From Marsupella aquatica (taxonomy: Eukaryota; Marchantiophyta): a stretch of DNA of 64,000 nucleotides. Both the position numbers and the translations under genes were made by a program. Positions 20,131-32,162 of this stretch are shown one piece after another. Within the stretch, counting starts at the first letter, position 1, and each line of letters opens with the position of its first letter. The stretch lies in NCBI GenBank assembly GCA_973895155.1, contig OZ316891.1, positions 10,044,001 to 10,108,000 on the forward strand. Reading direction: 5' to 3'. The notes under the pieces are model-generated. The model was not told the origin of the DNA. It did no database searches and was given only the letters and a program-made list of their open reading frames with translations.

Positions 20131-22684
20131 CAGGGTTGGGTGTGAGGGATCCATGCATGAACAGTTACTCCCATTGTTCATGTCAAAATGGCCATGACAA
20201 ATGTAATACTGCATGTCACGAGGTATAAACAATACAAGAATCTATCCAACTTTTGTGCCAACGACATATCAAAAACAACATTCTCTTGCCATATTAAACT
20301 CCCCGATTAAACTAATATTGAATCATGTATTGAAGTTACCATAAGAGTTTGTTTCCATCTATAATCTCAAACTTAGAATCTTTAATAATAGAGGGAGAAC
20401 AAAAGTACTCAAACAAATGGGGAGACAAGTTGGGAGACAGGGTCCCAAAGTGGATCCAATTTTTGAGTTTCACGAAGAGCAGAAAAACAACCTATTTGTG
20501 TGGGGACGGGGCAAAGATATAATCTATATTGAGATAGAGCAAAAGCTGTGCAGTGGTGATAGGTCTAGGAGCAAAAGGTGTTGTTTTGAGTTTCATGATT
20601 TTGAGTGATGATTTAGTCTATGAGCAAAAGGTGAGCAGTGAGTGGTGATTGGGTCACTCGCCCAACTTTTGAGTTTCATGAGGAATAATCAAAAGGGGGA
20701 AGATATTCGTGAGGTTTGACAGATAGCAAAGGGGCTTTGAAAAGAGTCTTGCAGCGCTGTCTTGCTTGACTGTGGATCTTTCTCCACGTGGACTCGCTGT
20801 CAACCTTGCATTCTACTAAGTGCTCAATCACTCTGCTCAAGACACGTCTAGGTGCCTAATGATGAATTTCCAGTCCCCTTTTGATGCAGGTGAGACCTGG
20901 GAAACTGGATAGGCCAACTTCTCCATGGCCCACAATGACCTTTTGGGTTAAAATTCCCAAAGCCAGATTCTGGACGAGCCTTCTTTGGACAACTAGTTTA
21001 TAGCTGCCCATTCTGGCTTGATGCCACTCACTTTGGGAGTATGTATGTCTTCACATTCCCAAATGCTACCTATGGTGCACAGATCCACAAAAATGCCCCA
21101 TCTCACCATCTGCTTGACACTACATTAGTTATCCCAACAGGCACAGCCCATCAGGAGCAGTCTTCATTGTGGCAAGTGAGTTTTGAGGTTCAAAAGACAT
21201 ACATAGACTAGCTCTTGCACAATCCCCCATCTCAAAGTGGGGTTCACAAAAGTCCAGTCACACATGTTTTTGTTTTGTTTTTGCCTTGAGTACCGAAAGC
21301 TGACCCATCCAACAGATAGTTTTTATATATGAGACCTGGGAACAGGTAGAGTTTTGTGGCCAATCTGGATGAGCCAACTTCTCCATGGCCCACTATGACC
21401 TTTTGGTCTGACTAATAATCCCAGAGCCAGCCAGTCAACTTGCACATATCTTGGATGCAGGGCTTGGAGGTTGATGGAATGATGTTGGCCAACGAATTTA
21501 AGGAGTGGCCCCTCCACTCCCTTCCTTTCAAACTGTTGTTTGCTATCTACAGTACCTTCACTTACGGGGATTTGAGGTTTCCTTTTTACTGGGTTGCCAA
21601 CTTGTTTGGTCAAATGTTCCTTAAATCTTTCTTGGTCAAATATCATCACCACTTTCCACCTTAATTTTCTATATTAGTTAGTACAATACCACATTCTTAT
21701 TAGTCATAGGTTGAGCAGAAAGTCCTATGGCCTTAGGACTTCCACATTCAAGAATCTGACAGCTCCCATCACCCTCAGGCCTCAGAGCATGGGCGCAGGA
21801 ATGGGGGAGCCAATCATGAGGGTGAATGAGGGCACTCTGGAAATTGGGAGACAAGGGTGGGGGCAGAACCCTGCTCTAGAAGGGCAATAGTGGGGGTGTG
21901 TGGATCTGACCTGAGGGCATTGGAAATCAACAGAGTATTGAATGTGAAAAATCTCTCATACGACTTCATTGTCAAAACTTACAGTCGCATGTATATATTC
22001 TATATGGACCATTAGATAATGTATGATAAAACATGAACCATCAGATCTTGGCAAAGTTGCTAATTCTATTCTCTAGAATGGGGAAAGTAGCAAAAACTGA
22101 AAAAAGTTCTCTTTGTACCCTTGGAGAGACTCCCAAAGGCTGCTGCTTTGTCAAACATTCAACAATGAAATTTCACTATTCTGGGCCCTCTCCTACATGC
22201 CCTGGGGCTGGTTTTGCTATATGTCCACAATGTGCACACCTTGCTATTGAGGTAGATAAGACAGGGTGTCTCAACAAAAATACGTGCTTTTTTTCTTGAG
22301 TGGAAATCCCTATGGCATAGAATGCCAGGGCCTTGTGTTTAAAGGCAGAGCTTTATGTGGAGGGAAGGGCCTGGAGTTTAATTCAATTTGTAATGTCTCG
22401 GACACAAGCCCCTGTTTGATCTTTGTAAGAATAGTGACTTACTCTTCAAAACTCAAGTAGAAGATCCAGGGCTTTCTATTTGAATAGAGATCCACAGGGT
22501 TTGAATACAAGGCTCTGGCCCTGATTTTGGTGGGAAGATCGTACCTCCTAGTCACCATGCTTGTGAGTGACTACGAGGTACAGGGATTCCTTCCAACTCA
22601 TAAATATGCACCTGTATATGGGCTAATAACTTAGAGATAAAAGCTTTGGAAGACTTTGTTGGGTCATCCTCTACTTGGGGCGTC
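20131..22684. other. Intergenic, no gene recognised
   Basis: Two segments share gagacctgggaa, gccaacttctccatggcccac and gaccttttgg (20890-20945 and 21332-21405), a local duplication. Short frames only. Confidence 0.45.
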
Positions 22685-22808
22685 GGTAACTGCACATCAA
22701 AACATGACATATACTATGTAAGGCACCCCTGCACGCACGCATACAGTGATAATCCTACTCTTTTTTTTTCAATCAATGAATGTAGCCACATTTTGATGTG
22801 TGATTACC
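22685..22808. mobile_element. MITE-like element, copy 3 of the 124-bp family
   Basis: Begins ggtaactgcacatcaaaa and ends ttttgatgtgtgattacc. Outside two mismatches in the first 10 bases the ends are inverted repeats. Same length as copy 2, with a diverged interior containing a poly-T run. Confidence 0.65.
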
Positions 22809-23399
22809 AGCAGGGCTATACTTCTGCCCAACGTGCCAGGGCTGGATGAAAATGGGAATTACAGGACTGTACCTTTTTGCTGCCCTCTGGGAAAAAAAGC
22901 ACCACGGTGCTTTACCGAGCAAGAAGCAACTTGGGCGGTACTGTACTTTATGACCCAGGTGGACAGCTAAACATTTGGCTAGAACCTTCAGAATCTAAAT
23001 CATCTTTTTGCTTACTAAGCAAAGGAAAACAATATGACGGTACGTCCGCATAGAGTGTTTGAGCATCTGGGACCGTTACTGGAAAGCCTTACTTTAAGCG
23101 GCTGTTGACCAAACCCACTAACTAAAATGCGTAAAGTGATGTCCAATCCATTCACTCTAAGAATTTTTAAGGATTTAGTTTGTTTGTTCTTGACCGGAGA
23201 TTAGAAGACATGTACGAGTTTGACTTTCTAGTGCGTTTTCAAGCTTTCAATGTATGGCGGTGTGAAGCTAATTTGAGGGGTCGTTGAGGGGTTTCAGATT
23301 TTAATCCAAGGTGGTGTGAAGCTGATTCTTGTGGGGAGTAAAAAAATTATCCAATAAAGAGTTGGGTTGAGTTTCATTTGACCATGAGTGATAGGAGGA

Positions 23400-23940
23400 C
23401 TTTACAAGACTTTGGGGGCACTTGGGAGTTTCTTCACCAAAGCAAACTGGAGGATCATTGCACACACTAAATATAGTGTGCGGGGGCTAAGAACATTTTT
23501 TGAATCCTTTTATTGCCCCCAAGGTCTTGTAAAGCCAAGTGCAGCCTGCCAGATTAATTGACTAAAAGACAGACTGAAGACCCACTCCACCTGAGTGTCA
23601 TGTAATCTTTGGATAAAGTCTTTGTAAATGTGATAAGAGAATATCTTATGAAGAACTTATGAGTCCTTTTTTAATGCAAAAGACTTAAAATAGAAATGGA
23701 CCAAGCGGTCAGAAGAAGAGACCACCTCTCGGTGGTCTAAAATCTAGGACAAAAGAATGCTCCACATAAGCAAAATTTGGGCCCCACTGCATTTCATGTA
23801 GGATTGGTAATAGGTTGGGTTGAAATTGCCCCCAATGTTTTGTAAAGTGAACAACAGTGGTTTCTCACAAATGGATGGCTATGATCAGATCTTGGAGACA
23901 AAAAATGGTGGAAACTGCCCCCAACATCTTGTAAAGCCAC
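23400..23940. repeat. Four copies of a 21-bp motif, first pair inverted
   Basis: ctttacaagactttgggggca at 23400-23420 is inverted at 23514-23534 with one mismatch, forming a 135-bp inverted-repeat unit. Two more copies in the second orientation lie near 23828 (tgcccccaatgttttgtaaag) and 23914 (tgcccccaacatcttgtaaag). Likely termini of a small fold-back element and relatives. Confidence 0.7.
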
Positions 23941-26900
23941 CCTTACTTACAATAGAGTAAACTAAAACAAAGGTGTTGTCAGATTGGGTTACTCCACATA
24001 TTATCCAAACCCATTAATCTTTGGAGATGGATGGTCTAAGAGCAACCGCCACACTACACAGTCAATCTATTCGAGTGCAAACGGTGGGCCTGTAGCTATT
24101 GTAGACTGCCTGTACCTTTTTTTTTTGGTAGACTGCCTGTACCTATGATTGACAACTAAGGCTCTACTAATGATATCAACAATAGGAAGGTGAAGTGGTG
24201 ATTCTCAATCATATGACTTGAAATTTTATTCTCCTTTCAGAATCGAAATCATATTTTTCTGAATAAGTAAAGGCAAACAAACATAACACGACATCAACAT
24301 ATCGCCTTGGAGCTACAGCCCGCTGCCTATTCATTCTCAATTGCCTTCTGGAGCAAAAGGTGGACCTAGCTCTTGTAAAGTACCCATGCCCTAGATATAT
24401 ATCACATTGCCCAAAAACAAAGGGCGCCAAATCTGGCAACAAGATCCCAACGGTAGTAAATCCAATAAAGGGAAGAAAAGCCCAAGAAGGTCAAAGAGCC
24501 AAAAAGTAGTCCTACGCAATGGAAAAGGAACAAAATCATGCTTACTCCTCCACGGAAGGCCGAGCAGGCAAGAATAGTACAAAGGAGAGTAAAGTCACCA
24601 GAAGTTGTAGAGTGTGACCCATGAAATCCAAGAAACAGGGAACTTTGGGCCCAAAGTGACTATAAGTTGTGGGCCCAAAGTCCAAGACATCAGCGGAACT
24701 GTCGAGCATGAGACCTGGATCCACCACATTTCACCAATAATAGCAATTTTTCCTGAAATAGTGAACATTGGAGTTGAGGAAGGGAGGAAGGGAGTGACTT
24801 GAATGTGCAACTCCCCTTATATAAGGCCACTGGCAATTTGAGAAACCTTCACAACCACAATGCTATTACACTATGTACAATGTTAGGCATTTACTGGTAG
24901 GATTTAGTTTTACTTTCTTAATGGAAAAATCTGTGAAACCCCACAGAAAGGGAGGCAACAGAAGCCAATTACAACATTTGAACCCAAGACCTATGAGTCC
25001 CTACTCAAGTGGCTACAACTCAGCCATCCCTCCTTGGGTACTCTTAGTTTTAGAGTTACTATGTAACCATATTTAGTCTAACTATAGTCAAGTACTTGGT
25101 AAAGGTTAGATGTCCCACTACTATATTCACTCGAAAGAAATACTTTAGTCAATGAATGGAACGTAGGCTTATTGTTATTAGTTTAGGGTCAGCCACTAAT
25201 GATTGAAATTTGATGTGTTCATTTATTGAATGGATTGAAGTCTAGTAGTGAGACAATATGATAGTGTTTTTTTGCATGAATTGCAGGAAAAATCCTGCAA
25301 GGGCAACAGGCAATAGAAAATATGGAGGCGGTACCAATCATTTGTACTTCATGTGTCACAATATTATAGGGTTTTGGAAACTAAGTGATATTATTCTACT
25401 CCTTTGCGCACCTTATTTGTATTGTCAAAGCATCATACCACCCTCCCTACCCTCAAATAAAAATGATTGAGCGTCCCCAAAACAGCCACTGATTTCTTTG
25501 TGCATTTTGTGAAAGAGTCCAACAGGTAAAAGCATAAAAGTTATATGAGAGAATTAGTTTGAGTACCCCTTGGTTATGTAAGTTTGTTTTATTGAACTAT
25601 TTGGAACCATGAAGAGTTGCACATTGGAATAGATAGATGAGAGGATGAAGATTAAATGGAGAATTCTGATTGAAGTGAATTTTAAAGGTAGTTAGGATAA
25701 TATATTGAAGACAAACAGGAGTTCATTCCTGGTAATACCAAGTGTAATTCTTCTATGCATAACATTCCCTTAGTAACTTTATGTCTATACAATACATGTA
25801 ACATTCAATATAGTTCATGCAATTTATTACTTTGTCCATAGTAGTTGAAAAGTCTTAGAGTCCCATGGTATTCATCTACCCATAGTAGTTATGATATTTC
25901 TTAACTTAGTTTGCTTGTTACTCTTCTATCCATATGCCAAAGGGTTTCTTAAATTACCTTGGTAAGTGTTAGAGAAGTTGAAAAGTTTCTTGGGTTTCTT
26001 ATGTTACCTTGGTTAATTTTAGAGTAGTTGAAGCATGTCTTTCTACTTGTCAAAATTTCAAAAATGTGTAAATTAAATAGAAAGTTAAAACAGATTACCA
26101 GAAAACACTGAGAGTATTTAATAATTGTTCCATTGATTTTGTTTGTATCATTTTACAAGGAGCTGGAGAAGGGAAAACTTTGGCAGCATTTAGCCAATTA
26201 AAATATCTATGGCAACAAAAGTGACTAATGTAGTGTCATGGCACAACTATTAAAATTTGAAGAAGATTATGAGCATTTTGATGTAAGCAATGACTTTGCA
26301 ATGTATGCATTATTTTCATAATTGAAAAGTAACATATATAGGAGAACATGCATTAGCTAATTGACAAGTATTACTTTGTGTAAAGGTGTGGCCTTATCCC
26401 CCATTGTTTTTACCAGTGCCTTCTCTTAGACCACGGGCATACGTTGCACTACACATGGCTCAAGTATTTACTGTTCTGCACCGGCCAAGGTTGTGGGTTT
26501 TAGGGGCTATAGACACATCAGTGACCATCCTATGCATTTTTACTCTGGCCAGCTTTACAAGAGTGACTCTTAAGTTTATAAGTAAGTCGAGTGTTTGTTC
26601 CTTAGAGTGAGACAATTTAAGCCTCTTGATCTTTGAGGGTGTTTCCCTTGTTTTCTCTCCATTGTTGTGTCTCTTATCATTGGGTATAACCACCGTGCCA
26701 GGAAACAGGAAAAATGAAACAGCAAACAATAAACAGCAAATGGATGACAATTTTTTGAGAAATTTTTTTGGAATTTTTTGTTGTTGGTATTGTCGGCATT
26801 TTTTTACTAGCGCCCAAAGCTAGTAATAGTAGAGCCTGACGCTAGCCAAAAATGATCATTTTAAAAAATATTTTGAAAAATTTTAATTTTAATGAGACAT

Positions 26901-27689
26901 TTTTGGTAGTTCATTTTTGCTCATAACAGTAAAATTTTGCTCATAACAGGTAATAATTTTCTTGTTTCCTGGAAAGATGTAAAGCCTATTATCATTATGA
27001 TACTTTTACCCTTTTTGTACTCTCGCAATGTGATATATTGTGTAATTGTGCCAAGTGAACCTGGTTAATGCAATAAATAAACAATCATTAATCATATAGA
27101 GAGGAATCCTGGCAATGAAAATTATAAACATATTGTTATCGTCTTGTTGTACACACTTTTAAAACTCAAAACTAAAACTTACAGGAAAATAACATTTAGG
27201 AAATTGCAATATTTTTTAATAAAATATTAATTATATTTCACGGATGTCCTGAGAAAATCAGGGTGGCACTATCAAGGATGGATGATAAATTGCTTGAGCT
27301 TGGGCATGCTGTAAGGGAACTGAAAATGCACTGACAAAGGTGCATGGTCAAGATGGATAACGGGACCCAAAGGGACCTGTTCGTCCGTGAATTTCATGAG
27401 CAGCCTGTTAAAGAAGCCCATCAAACTGATGACGAAGACACCCAACTATCTCAATAGCAAGGGGGAGGAAGGTATCAGATGAAACGTGAGCAACAAGTTT
27501 TGCTTCCTTTGTCATGGCGGCTAGGTATACCGTCGCCACTGCTGCCATTGTCTGAGGTCCTAGTGCAAAGGGTTTGCAACCACAACATCTGCCAAAGTAC
27601 ATCAACCATCATGGATCATGGTCAAATTAATTTGTAATTGCTGTTGTTGAGGAAATGATACAAAGAGGTTTTAAAGAAGTTTGAGTGAC
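23941..27689. other. AT-rich gene-free tract
   Basis: Mostly decayed sequence. A short frame at 25258-25470 has paired Cys and a GGGTNHLYF stretch faintly like a BED zinc finger of hAT transposons, too weak to call. 24.4-24.8 kb holds short frames only. No splice-linked exons or RNA genes seen. Confidence 0.4.
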
Positions 27690-28810
27690 TTGTTCTCGCA
27701 GATTGACTGCTCAGATCTGACCAGATGGTCACATGTGTGATCATACCAGTAAAGCACAAGATAGTTCCTAAGGTCCCCGATGGACAGCCCAGGTGGGGCA
27801 GGGTCTGCAAAGGATAACCATACTTGGGGCAGGGTTACCATCTATAACCCTGTGTCGTGTATGTTTGAAAGAGCTCCCCTGATGATTTCATGTGTAATTA
27901 TTGTCCAAGCATATGTTATCCACAATATTATGAGAGTAGTAGGGTGAAGGACCAGATTTTCTCTCCACAATCACCTGTCCAGATTTGACCATATCTAAAT
28001 CTAACAGTCACAAAGTGGTTCTACAGGTAAAGTACAAATGATTTGCTCATGGACGTTTGTCAACTCCCCACAACTGCCATCTGCCCAAAATAAGAAGAGG
28101 AAACACTAATGGGCAGCCCAGGTAGGGGAGTGAGTGCAACCATATGTATAGGATAATGAGGATCTGGGCAAGAGGATTACTAGACTGTAACCCTATGACC
28201 AGAAAGTGAAGGAAAGCTGCGAGACTGGAGCAAGGAAGCTTTTGGGAACAGGGTTCACCCTAAAACAGCAGCCCCGATCCTCATTGTCATAAGTAAATAT
28301 GGTAAGGGAAAAAGTTTTCAGTTGTGACTTTCCAAGTAGGAGATTAGTGGAATAGTAGGGACCTCCAAAACTAGTTACACACTGGGAACCTTTCTTTAGT
28401 ACAAAATTTACATGTACAATAATGAACGGTCTGGAAGGGTCAGCCTTTGCAGACCTGAGTCCAGAATGTTCAGAAAAGATTCCTAGTAAATTTTTGTCCA
28501 AGAGAAGTTTATCCACAAGATTACAAAAATAGCAAGGTGCAACAGAAATGACCTACTCTGTCTTACAAGGTCTACTTTCCCAAATTAACGGTGTAGATCT
28601 GACAGTAGATAATTCTAGTCGTGACAGTACAAGCCTTCCCGATCAATTCTGTCAAAAAAAGTTATCCACAAGTCTATAAAAATAGCAGGGTGGGAGTAGA
28701 AGTGACCCACTCTATCGTACCTGATTTACTATTCAGAATGAATGGTCTAGATCTTACCATACATAAATCTAATTGTGACAGAACAAGTCAAGTACAAATG
28801 TTTTGGCGAG
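27690..28810. repeat. Cluster of diverged repeats around an agatctgacca motif
   Basis: A block of about 100 bp (agatctgacca / agatttgaccatatctaaatctaac ... gtgacag ... aagtacaaatg) recurs near 27710, 27976, 28590 and 28749. A second block (gggcagcccaggtggggcaggg) recurs near 27783 and 28111. The layout suggests old segmental duplications of one element. Confidence 0.5.
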
Positions 28811-29935
28811 GGGATGGTTCCAACTTCCAACTAGCATGAGTGCCACCTGCCAAAACTACACAAGTCTCTATTGGTTGGAGTATGTCCTTTATTTGGTGGA
28901 CTATCGTCCCTTCTGCACTTTTGATACACCTTTATAAATTTTAGCTTACTCTGTGGCATTTGGTTTTACTTGTTTTTGGTGATCCAAATGTGGTAGGTCT
29001 AGCTTAAAATTTGTTCATTAGGAGATGGTGATTTTCTTCTAGATTGTCCGTTTTAGGACAGTTGTTCCAATCTTGGTGTATCTATCTGTTCTTTGCTATT
29101 GCTTTGGCTGGATTGTTTTTGGTGGGTGGCTCTTGGTTACCTTTTCACTTTCGCTTGTTTTGGCTTTGCCCTTAGGACTGAATGTGTTTGGCGTTTGAGT
29201 CCGTGTTAGTCCTTGGTCTTTTTTTTTCGAGTCTGGCTGGTAGCTTCTTGTTTTATTAGGTTTTACTTTTCACAAATACAACTGGTTGATCACAATCCCA
29301 TTATTTTGGTTTGTGGGTTAAGAAAATTAACTTGGGTTAGCTTGTTCACATCCGATGATTGTCATTGAACCCAATTTGCCGATTGGATGGCCCGGGTCTC
29401 CCTCAAAGTGACTCTGACCCATCCTTGGGTTAGTTTACGGAGTGGTGAGTTGGGTGGCCCCATCCTTGCCTTAGTTTGTGCCCAGGCCAACCTGTCCTTG
29501 CGCACAGCCTTTGCCTCTGATCTGCTCAGGTTGGTCAAAGTCACCCTGAGATAATCCTAATTTAGACAGGAACAATTTGATCAGGGACCAGGTAAATAAC
29601 CTAAATAAATAATTTTAACCTATCGAACAAAAATAGTGACCCTCATGATAAATAGAAAATAAATAAGTACTATGAAAAAAAATAGAAAAAAAATAGAAAA
29701 AAACGATTGACAATGGGTAATAAAGCCTACATAAAAGGAATGACAAATACGGACGCTTTTCCAACTAGCCGTAAGTGCCACCTGCCCCCAAATCCGAAAA
29801 ATACAGAAGGAGTCACGAATACAAAAGGAAACACTGATGTGATGGGCAGTGGGGCAGTGGGGGAGTCGGGCAGCCATAGGAGGGAGGGGCCCACCGAGTG
29901 TTTCATCGTTTTTCCATCGCTGCCGCTTTCCCTCA
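28811..29935. other. Intergenic, upstream of the serine-rich protein-like gene
   Basis: AT-rich, with a T-rich stretch and a run of A/T ending near 29700. No gene recognised. GC content rises sharply from about 29830. Confidence 0.4.
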
Positions 29936-31188
29936 AATAGTGCTTTCGGCCGCGCTCTGAGCTTCACCCCATCTCCTGTCTCCACCTTCGTTCAAAGTCT
30001 TCGCCCGTCTCGAGTGCTCACGCGGGCGCACGCAGTGATTCACGGCAGCAATTTGCGTTTCCGGAAGCGCCCCTCCTGAGTGTATCGTCCTCTGGATTCA
30101 TTTCACCCCTCTCTCGTGCATGATTGAGCGACTACTGTGGCGCAGCAGCATCGCTCGTCTGTGCGTCGCACTTCTGGAGTTCTTCTACTATTTTCGTGCG
30201 CTGCGTCTCGGTTGGGAGATTCGTCGGCATTATTTGGGTCGTGGAGATCTTTGTATTTCGGCGAGGTGGACTAGATGATCATGGTGCCGTGGTGATCGAT
30301 TCCAACCTGGGACAGTGATATCGGTACGTAATACTGACTCAATGCTTTTGCTTCAGTCAGTTGGTAGTGAGTTGCGTCAATCGCCGTGCGAGCGGGTCAG
30401 GCATGAATTCTGTCGCGTGAGTCTGAGATGATGAACACGCTGTTCTCTTTTCGAGCTCTTGTTACTCATCCTCGCTCGTCTTCGCTCTGTTCGCAAGGTT
30501 TTCTGTCTCACTACTTCGGTGGCGGGTGGATTCGCTAGTTTAGTTTCTTAGGTGAAAAATCGTTTCGGGTGCGCACAGCCATGCGATCCTCGTCGTGGTG
30601 GTGAATTATCCATCATTTAAGTTACCCGTCAATAGGAGATTTGTTATTCTCTCGTCCTTGCGTCGTGTGCGGCTTAAGGATATATTTCAATAGGTGATGC
30701 CGCTGCGTGGACTGAAGTCCTTCTCATCACAGGCTTCCGTTGTATCATATCTTTGCTATATCTTCATGACCACTGCTTCCGGAGCCGGATTTGCGTACAC
30801 TTACGTAAATTTCATGATGCCCTTCATCTTGCTCTTCGATGCCCCTGTCCCCTGTTACCTGGCTGTATGTTATTTGTACGTTAGAGTCATGGTCGCCCTG
30901 TGCAAACAATGGTTTCTATTGAGGAAGCATCTCAATGGTCTCCTAGTACCACCATGATTGCTGAGGAGAGTGGAGTTCGTAGGGAAGGTCTTAGAAGGCA
31001 AGTGTACGACCAATAAATGGTGCATATCTAACGGAAGTGGTCTCGATTCGGGGTTTGTGATCGATGCCGTTAGCGTCGGTTAGTTCGTTACTTTTAGGTG
31101 GTTTGTGAATGGAATGCGAAGGGTGATCGGATAGCTGGAAGCTGATGGTGTTTATTTTGTGATCTATTCAGAATTCGACTCGGGTAAA
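29936..31188 (+). promoter_or_regulatory. GC-rich promoter/leader region of the serine-rich protein-like gene
   Basis: Sharply more GC-rich than the DNA to its left, with many CG dinucleotides and pyrimidine-rich strings typical of plant 5' leaders. It may contain a leader intron (for example a donor after gatatcg, GTACGT, near 30321). A small open frame starting at 30697 (MPLRGLKSFS..., hydrophobic, about 86 codons) could be an upstream ORF or chance. Confidence 0.4.
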
Positions 31189-32162
31189 ATGCACGCTCAG
31201 AATCTTTTGAAGGCCGTCTTAAAGCCGCGGTCAATCTCATCTGGACAGACGCTGAACTCGAAGGATTCCAAGTCTCGGGGGAGTAGAACCACTGCACCGG
31301 ACTCTGGTCTCTCTCTGAGCGTTACCAAGAAGAGCGGTCAGAGCCCGATCCCAAAGCCTGCCGTGAGAATGTCTTGCCTTTGCGCTCCAACGAATCACGC
31401 AGGCTCCTTTCGTTGCCGACTTCATCGTGGGAACCAACAGTCTTGGGGAGGAAAACCGGTGCCGGCAGGGACCGCCGCTTCTCCTAAATCCCCCACTGCT
31501 ACGTCACCTGGCAAACCCGCTTCAGTCGAAAGCAGCGAGAACACGAGCTCCAGACGTATCATCCAACATCAGCTGCCTTCGTCTCGCCCACCTATGGTGT
31601 CTTTCGCTCCTGCGCATCGAATCTCTGAGATGCCCCGCCCAAGCAGGCTCAGCAGGGTCTCTGCAGCAAGTGATGTCGAAGCTCCTATTACGCAAGCCTC
31701 TGGCCCCTCTCCGTCTCCAGCGCCTAACGTGTAAGTTCACTGCCACCGTACGTCATATATGCAACGATTGATGGCATTCGCTGTGTAGGAAATTAGAGGA
31801 GATTTTCGAACACGATACCTTCTTTAAGACATCTTATGACTCTTGCGCTTAGCCGAGTCTCTATCGCTTCCTTTTGAAAATCATTAGTTCGGCGACATTG
31901 CTATCTGTGACGACTCTATCTGCGACTCTATCTTTGTGGGTGTGACTGACCTCTCAATCGTTCTACTTTGTTGTGCAGTGGAAACGCGACGGTGAGATAC
32001 TTGAAGTTTAATCCTGGCGCAGCAGCCAGCTGTGGTGCCAATGGTTCGGTCATTGACGGAGGTATGAGCTTCGTCAAGAAGCTGCAGACGGGCGGGAAGG
32101 ACGTCATGCACGAAGTGTTTGGCTCCGGTACAGCCATGAGCAGGGCCGCCCTTTCTTTATAA
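31189..32162 (+). CDS. Serine-rich protein-like gene with CLCAPTNHAGSFRC motif, two exons
   Basis: Exon 1 is 31189-31730 and exon 2 is 31979-32162, joined through a strong donor (GTGTAAGT region) and acceptor (TTGTTGTGCAG), with phase kept; the protein is 241 residues. Residues 62-80 read SCLCAPTNHAGSFRCRLHR, with Cys63, Cys65, His70, Cys76 and His79. This is the signature of the plant serine-rich protein-like family, whose biochemical role is not established. The flanks are rich in Ser, Pro and Thr and look disordered. The C-terminal exon has GMSFVKKLQTGGKDVMHEVFGSG. No signal peptide or membrane span is visible. The spacing of Cys and His suggests a possible metal-binding knuckle, which is inference. 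The unspliced frame would stop at 31734, inside the donor, which supports the splice model. Confidence 0.78.

Noticed and set aside
25258-25470. Possible BED zinc finger of a hAT transposase (CMNCRKN ... GGGTNHL)
   Set aside because: Cys/His spacing is incomplete, and no further transposase motif follows.
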